This document shows, in pieces, positions 54,431-62,965 of a DNA stretch of 64,000 nucleotides. The stretch is from assembly GCA_034336665.1 (NCBI GenBank), contig JAPFBE010000013.1, positions 17,153,056 through 17,217,055 of the forward strand. Direction: 5' to 3'. The DNA is from Luscinia megarhynchos. Its lineage: Eukaryota; Chordata; Aves; Passeriformes; Turdidae. Below the pieces are notes generated by a model. The model was not told where the DNA came from. It saw only the letters and a program-made list of their open reading frames with translations, and did not search any database. Position 1 is the first letter of the stretch. Each line of letters opens with the position of its first letter. The position numbers were made by a program, and so were the translations under genes.

Positions 54431-55452
54431 CAGCTCTTGGCACAGGGAGGGATATGAGGGGAATGACATAACGACAATGAAAGCAAAACAATCCAGAACA
54501 GCAACCAAAGACTTTACAAGTTCTGAAAGAGCGTCAGCTCCTCTGCTTTTTTCACAACCAAGTGGGAGATAGTGACAGAGCAAGCAGTCACTACCAACTT
54601 GATCTTGCGATGTTTCTTTGAGCTCCGAAGAAAAAAGGGATAGGGACATCAGCCAGAGAGAAGTTTTAAACCAACACAGGCAAGAGAGTAATTTGCAGAG
54701 ACTACAATAAAATGAGAAGCTTAGCCACTTAAGGCAAAATAACTGCCAATTCATATTTAAAAGGTATAGACAAACAACCTTTGAGGAAGACATTATTGAT
54801 ATGATTTTATTGTTTTGTGTGTTCAGAAGAATAACATGACACATTTTAAATCAATATGAAGATATCTGCAATAAAAATACCTATAAATAAAACCATGAAT
54901 AAAAGCAACACTGAAATACTCAATGAGTTTTTCTGTTTTACCTGACTGATTTTATTAAAAGTCAAATCCAAGAAAAAGTAGGAAAAAAAAACAAGAAAAA
55001 GAGAAAACTATTTTAAAAGAAAATCTTTGGAGAGAAAACTACTATGAAAACCATATTTGCAGATATTTTGAAAACTAAAACTTAAAAATACTCCTTTAAT
55101 ACTTTAAAAATAGTCTTTAGAAAATATAAACTTTGATCACAGGTTTTCTGTTTCCTTTTATGCCAGTCCTTTAGAAGACTAACCCTTGCAAAGTATAACT
55201 ACTCCAAAAGCATCTGAAGTCAAGTGTCTTGTACCCAATGCAGGTAAGTCCAACTCTTTGCAGCGTTCAAGCATAACAATCAGTTGAGTTTTATTTACCA
55301 TATCGCCAGGGGAAGGGTTCCTATCAAAATAATCGCATCCAAAAGGGTTTTTTAAACTAGATAGTGCTTACATTTTTTCCTCACCACCTTCCGGAGCTCT
55401 CCAGCCCATTCACAGCTTGGAAATACGGAAATCTCAGCACTTGCCTAACAGC
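54431..55452. other. AT-rich spacer next to the CpG island
   Basis: A-rich DNA with no recognised gene. A 144-codon hydrophobic minus-strand frame (54,410-54,844) ends in the GC-richer patch. I do not recognise it and treat it as chance, although it is long for this composition. Confidence 0.5.
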
Positions 55453-55501
55453 TCTCTCTCACACACACACACACACACGAAAAAAAAAAAAGAAATAAAA
55501 A
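55453..55501. repeat. (CT)n-(CA)n microsatellite with A-rich tail
   Basis: A short CTCTCTCT run passes into about ten CA units and then an A-rich tract. It lies about 100 bp outside the CpG island and generates frames with runs of valine-cysteine or threonine-histidine. Confidence 0.92.
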
Positions 55502-55879
55502 AGGCAATAGAACAAGAAAAGAAACCAGACAGAGGGAAAACAAGTTCTTGTTCTTTGTGGCCACAAAAAAACCCCAGCAAACTCCCAAAAGCGCGAAGGG
55601 GAAGCGCAAAGGCAGCGCAGTCTGAAGGCGGCAGAGCTATCGCTGTTAACGCGCTCTGAGCGCTCCGGCAGGCCGGGGTCCCACAGCCCCGGCACGGAGC
55701 GCGGCAGGGACGCGCCGCCACAGCCCCTGCAGACCCCACAGCCAGCGACAATCCCAGCGTCCCCACGCAGGCAAACCCCACCCAGCCCGGCCACCCCCAG
55801 AGGCCTGAGGCCGCCCCTCAGCCGCAGGACCAGGTGGGACGGAGCCGCACGTCCGCCGGCCCGACCCCGGCCGGCTCTG

Positions 55880-56200
55880 CCGCCCCTTCCCGCCCCCTCC
55901 CCATCCCGAGCCCGCTCCCCGCCGCTGCCCCGCCCCGTGCCCACACCCGCGCCCATTCGCTGGGTGCCGCGTCAATCAAGCGAGCGCGCCCTTGCGATTG
56001 GCTGTGGTGCGGCAGCGCCGCCGCCCCCCGGCGGAGGCCGCGCTGGTGGCGCGGCGCGCAGGCGCGGCAGTGCTGTCCCGGGGGTGGGCATGTTCCGAGG
56101 AGAGGAGCGGCCGCCGGCGCGCCGCGGGGAGGGGGCGGGCGCGGCTGGAGGAGCGGGGCCGCCGCCGCCGGGGAGCCAGCCTCACTTCCTAGGAGTGCGG
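55880..56200 (+). promoter_or_regulatory. CBLB: Probable CBLB core promoter
   Basis: Several motifs of housekeeping-type promoters cluster here. There are GC boxes in a CCGCCCC-rich stretch (55,880-55,903). GATTGGCTG (55,996-56,004) is an inverted CCAAT box of the NF-Y type. GCGCGCAGGCGCGG (56,054-56,067) is close to the NRF1 site. CACTTCCT (56,183-56,190) is an ETS-type core. I see no TATA box. CCAAT boxes usually lie 60-100 bp upstream of the start of transcription, so initiation somewhere around 56,060-56,250 is reasonable. The exact start cannot be read from sequence. Confidence 0.6.
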
Positions 56201-56259
56201 GGAGACTACAGCCTGCCGGGGGCTGCGAGCGGTGCCGCAGACAGAGCTGTGCGTGTGCA

Positions 56260-56299
56260 TCTCCCTCTCTCTCTCCCTCCCTCTCTCTCTGTCTCTTTT
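56260..56299. repeat. Homopyrimidine (CT)n tract with a perfect mirror repeat
   Basis: A 40-bp tract that is almost wholly C and T on the + strand. Positions 56,261-56,279 read the same forwards and backwards (CTCCCTCTCTCTCTCCCTC), a mirror repeat of the kind that can form intramolecular triplex DNA. On the minus strand it is a GA-rich element. It lies in or just upstream of the inferred leader. Confidence 0.88.
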
Positions 56300-56351
56300 G
56301 CATGTGCCCGTAGGACTCTCCACACACTCGCACCCACCCGCCGGGCGCGCT

Positions 56352-56369
56352 GGGCTGGGCACGGGAGGG
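56352..56369 (+). promoter_or_regulatory. Canonical G-quadruplex motif in the CBLB leader
   Basis: GGGCTGGGCACGGGAGGG has four G3 runs with loops of 2, 3 and 1 nt, and more G runs follow at once. It is on the transcribed-sense strand, so it could form in the mRNA leader as well as in DNA. Confidence 0.7.
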
Positions 56370-56775
56370 CGATCCGGGCGGCGGGGCAGCGCTCGCTCGC
56401 CGGCAGCCGGCGCTCGGGGCAGAGTCCTGCGGGGCGGGATGCGCTCCGCCTGCCTCCCGCGGCACGGAGGGAAGGAGGGCGGGCAGCCTCGTCCGGAGAC
56501 GCGCTCCCCGCGGGGCTGAGCCGCTGCCTGCCGCGCTGCGCCCGGCTCTCCCGGCGGCCGCTGGCGCGCCGTGCGGTGCCGGGAGCCGGGTCCTGCCCTG
56601 CGGGGTCCTGCCTGCCTGCTCCCTCTGCTCCTGCCCCGCTCTCCGCGGCCTCTTTTGTTGTGCGTGCCGGGCATGTGCCCGCGGCCGGCGGGCAGGGCGC
56701 GGCGCGGAGCCGGGCGCGGGTGCGCTCCCCCCGCCCGGGTGCCGCTGTTGACATTAGATCCGCGATCTCGTCTGC

Positions 56776-56808
56776 CAGTGTAAACCCGCGCCAGGTGGGT
56801 TTACGCTG
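56776..56808 (+). promoter_or_regulatory. Hairpin enclosing the first 5' splice site
   Basis: The DNA has perfect 8-bp arms, GTAAACCC (56,780-56,787) and GGGTTTAC (56,797-56,804), around a 9-nt loop GCGCCAGGT. In RNA the stem extends to 12 bp (56,776-56,787 with 56,797-56,808) with one U-G wobble. The loop holds the splice junction CAG|GT, and intron positions +3 to +6 sit in the stem. The arms also contain forkhead-like GTAAAC/GTTTAC cores, so a DNA-binding role is an alternative. Confidence 0.8.
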
Positions 56809-56965
56809 TTCGCCTTGAAAAGTTAAGCTTGTTCCTAAACATGCCCTGACCGTGCCCTTTCCTGCCCGCGGAGAAGGAAGCGTTGCCTCGCAGGCTGCGG
56901 GGGTTCTGTGACAAGATGTTTTCGGAGCACCTCGTGAGCCTGTGTTTCTCTGTCTTTGCGGCCAG
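56795..56965 (+). other. CBLB: Inferred CBLB intron 1 (171 bp) in the 5' UTR
   Basis: It starts GTGGGT after CAG and ends TTTCTCTGTCTTTGCGGCCAG, a pyrimidine-rich acceptor. The alternative acceptor is CTCCCAG at 56,977, directly before the start codon. If the intron is kept, an AUG at 56,916 opens a 25-codon frame that ends at 56,993, overlapping the CBLB start in another frame. An in-frame stop (TGA, 56,909-56,911) lies upstream of the CBLB start, so no N-terminal extension can come from the unspliced form. Confidence 0.5.
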
Positions 56966-56977
56966 CTTGGCTCCCAG

Positions 56978-57124
56978 ATGGCCAATTCCCTGAACGGCCG
57001 GAACCCGCGCAAGGGACGGATCCTGGGCTTCATCGATGCCATTCAGGATGCTGTGGGCCCCCCCAAGCAGGCAGCTGCCGACCGCAGGACTGTGGAGAAG
57101 ACCTGGAAGCTTATGGACAAAGTG
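56978..57124 (+). CDS. CBLB: CBLB, first coding exon: N-terminus of E3 ubiquitin ligase Cbl-b (partial)
   Basis: The 49 residues begin [17 protein letters not shown] and continue through [19 protein letters not shown] and [12 protein letters not shown]. This is the conserved start of Cbl-b and the first part of its tyrosine-kinase-binding (4H) domain. Cbl-b is a cytosolic RING-type ubiquitin ligase that tags activated receptor kinases and signalling proteins and sets the activation threshold of T cells; this role is known for the family and not visible here. The 4H remainder, EF-hand, SH2-like, RING, proline-rich and UBA parts lie downstream, beyond the window. The start is the first ATG after an in-frame stop at 56,909; its context (CAGATGG) has G at +4 but no purine at -3. 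The exon ends in phase 0 before GTGGGT. c-Cbl shares the later residues but has a different, longer N-terminus. Compared with the mammalian protein as I remember it, a six-residue glycine-rich insert after residue 10 is absent. Confidence 0.95.
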
Positions 57125-57287
57125 GTGGGTGTCTGTGCGTCCGTGAATACACACAGTGAAGAATGGGGCTATTCAAATAGGTACACAGGGGCGAACAGCT
57201 TCTTCCTGCAGCTCTGAGTGCTGTGCTGCATGTGCCTCGGGAAGTTAGGGGGGACTTGTGTTTTAGGTTATTTGAGTATCATTTGTC

Positions 57288-57313
57288 TTTTTTTTTTTTC
57301 TTTCTTTCTTTCC
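57288..57313. repeat. Poly(T) and (TTTC)n tract
   Basis: About 12 T residues followed by four TTTC units, 160 bp into the intron. No function is indicated. Confidence 0.9.
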
Positions 57314-60300
57314 AGTGGCCTCTGGCTATGTTTTTTTTTAATCTTGGTTTGTGGAAGGAAAACAAATGTGTGTGTTTGCCTTAGGCTATTGTTATTTTCA
57401 GATCCTTCAAAATGACTCAAAAGTTGTAGAGCTGTCCTAACCAAAAGCTGCTTAACTGAGACTTGTAATCACATATTCTGTATGTTTCGTGTTGTGTCAC
57501 ACTGTTAGTCTGCAAACAAGACCTCTGAAGTATTAAACTTCAGTTAAGCTAATTGTCCTCTGAGATGTGTTGGTGATGGCAACATAGATGTGTTTGTGCT
57601 TTTAGGAATGTGCGTGGGGGCTGGGGGATGTCACTCTTGTCAGTTTAGTAAACAGATTAGTATGGCATGCCTAACTTTTAAAGTATGTGTTCTGCATTTT
57701 AATGACTTATAAGTACATCTACTATTAATTTTGAAACTAGAAATACACTGTACTGAAACTTAATTTTCAGGAAGTGGGGGGATAGACTATAGATTTTTAG
57801 CTCTTATGCTTCCCCTCACCAGCCTGATACATTTTGTTCAGTATCCTTTGAAATGACAGCTTGTATCATGATAGATTACCTGGGAGAGTGCCTTACCAGT
57901 GGTAAGAAGAGTTAGATTGTAACGTGGCTTGCTGTTCAGGGATGCAGACGCTGCTTTGCACAGGGGGTGATGCTTAAAAGCTTCCTCTTGAAACTGCTGA
58001 GCAGTGAGGATTACTACCTGCTGGCCTTGGGTCTGTATGGCGATACAGTTACCACTTTTTAATGCTGTGATTCGCTGGGATTCAGTGCAACTCATTGCTT
58101 TCCTTGTGGCTCTCTGAAATAAGGGTGTTCAACATGTCTTCATGTAATTAGTTGTACTGGCAGGGTAGAGACTATTTCAAGTAAATATACCTGTGCAAGT
58201 GTTAAAGTGTTGAGTCCTTGTAGGCTCTTTTTTGATGCTCCAAGAATAGTGTCTGCATTTCCACTGTGTTTATTGATAGCAATTATAGACTGAAACCCCA
58301 GCTTTAATAAAAATAGTTATTATCATGAAGACTTTGTTGACATTTTCCTGTTAATGTTACAGGATGCTGTTAACAGCGAGTTCTCTTGCACTAAGAACTG
58401 CAAATATAAATACTCAAAAGTAGGTACTCCTCTTCAGTCGGAGGAAGTTTTCAGCTTGGAAACTTGGAATCTGGTTTGTTGTTGAAACCACGTGGGGAAT
58501 GCAGAGCTCTGATTTCCCTGTGTCAGGCCTTTTACAGATCTATATAGTAAGGGCATACCCTGACTTGTTTGTATAATCACAGTTACCAGAAAGACTTTAT
58601 CCCACTGCTTAGACTTCTGGATTGCTTTCACTTATCCAGTACAGGATAGCTGTATTTGTCACAGCCCATCAGAGCAGCCAGGAAGGCCTGTTTGGTAGAA
58701 GTCACTGGAAAGACTTGCTGTTGTGCTGTGCTTCCTTTTTCATTTTACTGGATAAGTGTCCTCAATTTGGATCTTTAATGTATCCTCTTTAAGCTGCTCT
58801 CAGTTAATCAAATTTTATTTCCAAATTGTATTAAAGTATACCAGACAGGATGATGTCATAGTGTGAGAATGCTCTAGCTTGTTGGTTGATTTTTTAGCAT
58901 TTGGTACTTGTAGTGAAAGGATGTGTTTGAGCAAATTTAATATGCTGGCAAACAAATTTAAATCTCATAGCCTTGTGTGGCAGTAGGCACATGAAGGTCA
59001 TTTTTTCCTCCACCTAGATCAAACCCAGGGATTAAAATCAGAAATAGAAACCTGCTTGATCAACTGTTGTTTTAAATCCCATTTCTGGAGTGTGCCCTAT
59101 GACTTATTTCTGTGGTGGGTCACAGATCAAATTAATACCTAGTGAAGGCAGTAGCTCTGCCAAGTCAGTGGGGTGCTACCCATAGTAAGTTTGTGGCTTG
59201 GAGGCCCATTTTACTTGTTGTAATAACAGTTATTATGCTTGTTTATTCTTAACTATTATAACTGTGATAACCATCTTATTGGTGTAATAAGGTGGCTGAA
59301 GTTTTCCCCATTCTAATGATGTTGAGAAAAGGAATAATGGAAACAAAGCAAAGCTTTCATCTTGACCAAACACTGAAAAAAGAGCAGCCTTAAAAACTAG
59401 TGGCAGAGCTCAATAATTTCTGGTTTGTATTTTTTTCTTTTTTAAAATTGCCATCTTCTACCTTTCCTTCATTTCTTTATGTAATTTTGTCCTGTTTTTG
59501 GCAGATGAGGTTTTCTGTATGAATTACGTGTTTGCAACAAAAAGGGATTAACCAATACTACAGATATTCCTACCCTATAAGAACTGGACAATGAGGGTAG
59601 TTTTGTGGTGTGTGCAAAAATTCTGGCTTCCTAGACACCATGCAAACTTCTTTGTGTAGAATTGGTTATGTGTCCTGCTTTCAAATTATTCAGATTTCAT
59701 GACAGTGTCAGTTTTCCATGGGCTGGTACTTCTAGGTTGGAATAGGCAGAATATTGCAGTTCTCTTTAGGTGCTTTCACTTTAAACTTTTATTAACAGTC
59801 TGAAAATAATCATGGATTTTGAAAAAGAGTTCTTTAGCAGGACAATGCTGGAATAGTGCTCCTGCTTAGAACCTTGTTTGTAAAAGTTACCATAAGCAAC
59901 ATTCTTGCAGGGAATAAAAAAGTAATCTGCATGTAGATAATCAGTGAATGTGAAATGCTATCTGTCTATATATCTTTCCTTTTTATACTTCATATACTGG
60001 GATCTATCCTTTTTGTGGTTTATTGGGATGTCTTATGTGAAATTACAGTACTAATTGCATTATTAAAGGAAAAGCAACTTTAGCATCAATGTCAAGTTTC
60101 TCTACTACTTTCCTCATGGGTAAGCAGTAGCTTTATCATTAAAAACCAAAAATGCTTTAATTCCTGTGGGATGCAAATGATAATATTTCTTTTATGGTTC
60201 AGAAGGCTAGTCTTGCTTTTCCATGCTTGCTTTGTGTAAGAAAGTTGACCATGTATCTCTGGACTTGTAGGAAGCAAATTGCTGTTTTTAAAACATGATC

Positions 60301-62280
60301 TATATTTTAGAAAGTTTGAATCCTGTAAATAAATGAAAAATGGTTGTTGTTAACAAATAACTCAGGTCTTCCTTTAAACTGTGAAAAAATTACATGAGTG
60401 TATTTTTCTGAGATTATAAATCTAATGGCTTTTAAAACCTAGACCCTAGCCATGTGTTACTATTTGAGAATAATGGTGTGTTGAGACCAGCTTTGGGAGA
60501 GAATTACTACTATGTAAACATCAGAATAGTTAGGTCAGTTGACTGCTTGGGCTATTTAGAGTTGTCAGTACTATTTTTTCATACTTTACTCTTGTGGGAT
60601 TCAAGCTGATAAAATCGTGAACCCATTCTGAAGAGGATTTTTTAAAACAGGTATATATTTCATCAACTTTTAATCACTTTTCATTGTTCCTATGCTTTGG
60701 CCTGAAAATAATTAAATTTTCTACTATGAGAATTAACAATATTGCCTAAACTATTTGGGTGCACTATCATGGCCCACCTGTTTCTTGACTCTGACTGTAT
60801 AAATGCAGATGGCATTGATTTACTATTTAGTAATTATTTAAGAGCAAACTAGAGTGCTTTTAAAAAGCTTATACTATTGACTTAGTGAGTTAAAACTGTG
60901 TTACCTCTGTGGCTTAGTATTGTGGTTTTTCTTTAAATTAACATCTGTCAGCATCTTAGTATATAGAGCATGGTAGTTGAAACTATGTGTACATTGGTTA
61001 TCCTTTGCAAAATTTCATGTAATTGATTCTGGTCAAAGTTGGTAGGAAATATTATGTCCTGCATATGCTGCTTATGGAAAAAGAATACAAAATTAAACAG
61101 AGAAACAGAAGCTTTTCTCTTTCTAATTGGAAGAAAGCAAAATTGCCCTCCAAAGTCAACTGTCCTTGTGTGTCTGTGGCATCAGCATTCTTATTGTTTA
61201 TTCTTCCACTGTGGAAACATATGGCTCAGTTGCAGTGTGGTAGCTGTTGAACAAGCACTTACTGTATTCTTAGGCAAAGATTGGTGTTTAGGTCACCTCT
61301 ACTTATATTCTGACAGAAGCTTTTTTTCTATGGAAAATTAAATGCTTTGCAGTTCAGGTAACTTCAGGCAGGAAAAAATCTGTATTGAAGAAGCATAATG
61401 TTGAAACTTGGACAATTTTCCTTATTAGCTCCTCCTGATTAAGTTTTTCAGAATTCCTTGTTGGTTGCATTGGATGCTGTGGATTGCTGGAGAATTGTAA
61501 TGGTATCCTTAACTGCAGAGCTGTCATTATGCTGTTTGTGGTGTGTCAAGGCGTTTTCAAATTCTTTGATTATTTTGTGCAGGATGGCAGAAGATGCTTG
61601 TTGAGTTGGGCAGTTTGGAGGTGTAGTTTTGGAAGTGTGTGAGCTCTGATGCTCCATCTGACCCATTCACTGCAGCTGGAAACAGTGTTCAGCGGATGTC
61701 CTACTCATTAGATACCTATTCTGTTTTAGCTGAGTGACTTTCCTTGTATTGTCTTTGACTAGCCTTAGGTGTTTAAACAGATTGTGTTAAGGCTGCTACA
61801 CTTTTGCATGAGCATGGGTCCTTTTGTCAAATGAGTCAAGAGCTTTCAACTTTGCTTTAAAAAGTGGATAGAAGATAGGTTTCTAAGGAAGAAATTTCTT
61901 GTCTATGTGCAATAGGCCTCCATTACTCTCATCTCCAATGATGCTATGGAATAATGTCTTGTGATTTAAGTCAAATATCTTCAAAAGTGTTAGTAGTGGC
62001 ATTTATTTTATTTATTATTATTTTGGTTAGAGGTGGGCAAGGAGAGAAGGGGAAAGGGGGTTAATGTTTTTTCTGCCAAGGAACTAGAGTTAACTTGTCT
62101 TGGAAGCTCCAGAGTTAACTATTTCAAAATCAGTTTCTGGTAGTTTAAGGTAATACCTCAGTTTTCACAGAATTGCACTCCCATTGTTTCTGTGATTTTT
62201 GGATTAAGTACTTGGATTTTCCCAAATGTGAGCTAGTGAAAGGAGCTTAATTTTGTCTCAGTTTGCCTCAATAAGAGAGA

Positions 62281-62292
62281 TTTTTTTTTTTT
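62281..62292. repeat. Poly(T) run in the CBLB intron
   Basis: A run of 12 T residues after GAGAGA. It is simple sequence. Confidence 0.9.
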
Positions 62293-62945
62293 ACTAACTT
62301 GCTTACTGCTTTTCATTTTTTACCACTGAATGCTTGCTAAATATATACATGCTTACTTCCAGTCATAACAATACAAAAATCACACAGTGATATGATTCAT
62401 GTCCGCTCCTAATGTGTTGGTGAGAGTTGCCTTGTATTTTAGGGGTGTTGGGGTTTTTTTGTGTTTGTTTGTTTTGAGTTCTGTTTTCTTTTGTAGAAAG
62501 GTCTTGGCAAATCTTTTGCGTCAGCAGGTGTCATTTCTTATTGCTTACTTTTAATTGTGAACTGCTGTGGTATGTGTCAGGACATCCTGACTGGAAACCA
62601 TATGGTTTACCAACCATCTCCTTACTTCCTTTGAAGCCTTGTGTGCTCTGTAAAGTGTAGGAAACCTTATACTACTTCAGTGGATCACTGATTTGAACAT
62701 AATATGAGGGGTTTTTTTTCAATTATAATGCATAAAACTAGTGAAGGTGTTGAAGAATTTTTGTGTGACTTTCTTAAAAGCTTGTTTTAAAATGGAAAAT
62801 TCTGGTAATGTGCTGTTTTTATCTCTCCAAATTCAGCAGAAAGTGAAGCCTTGTAAGCTATCTTGTATGTAATGATGCGAGACTGAAGAAAACTTTCTAG
62901 AACTTCTGAAAGAGAAAAAATAGTTCTTCCTTATAACTGGATTTC

Positions 62946-62965
62946 TTTTTTTTTTTTTTTTTTTT
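62946..62965. repeat. Poly(T) run in the CBLB intron
   Basis: A run of about 20 T residues ending before GTATAG. It resembles a polypyrimidine tract, but no coding sequence follows that fits CBLB. Confidence 0.9.

Larger units (their letters stand above)
56200..56794 (+). other. CBLB: CBLB 5'-UTR exon 1 (inferred; start approximate)
   Basis: The 3' edge is set by a good donor, CAG|GTGGGT at 56,794/56,795. The 5' edge is only estimated from the promoter motifs. The leader is very G+C-rich. It holds a homopyrimidine tract (56,260-56,299), a canonical G-quadruplex motif (56,352-56,369) and three uORFs that all end before the donor: 56,302-56,313 (3 codons), 56,439-56,519 (26 codons) and 56,673-56,783 (36 codons). 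A hairpin spans the donor. Such a leader would be hard to scan, so translation is probably restrained. The exon model is inference; the alternative is one unspliced 5' exon running straight into the coding region. Confidence 0.5.
55590..57130. promoter_or_regulatory. CBLB: CpG island over the CBLB promoter and first exons
   Basis: The G+C content and the density of CpG rise sharply from about 55,590 and fall after the first coding exon, while the surrounding 60 kb is AT-rich and CpG-poor. An island of about 1.5 kb over a TATA-less 5' end is typical of a widely expressed vertebrate gene. It is CpG-rich in all frames, so the long open frames on both strands (up to 293 codons) are made of Arg, Ala, Gly and Pro and are compositional artefacts. 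Confidence 0.92.

Noticed and set aside
54410..54844. 144-codon hydrophobic - frame upstream of the island
   Set aside because: Long for this composition, but rich in Leu, Ser and Cys from A-rich DNA read in reverse, with no known family. Kept only as a remark in the feature list.
55818..56465. 215-codon - frame in the CpG island
   Set aside because: Same compositional cause. No domain, signal peptide or splice context supports it.
55937..56818. 293-codon + frame through the CpG island
   Set aside because: It consists mainly of Arg, Ala, Gly and Pro, overlaps the inferred leader and the first donor, and has equally long frames on the other strand. G+C-rich DNA lacks stop codons, so this is compositional.
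56206..57042. 278-codon - frame opposite the CBLB leader and coding exon
   Set aside because: It is antisense to a recognised exon, of Arg/Ala/Pro-rich composition, with no family resemblance. It is a shadow of the CpG island.
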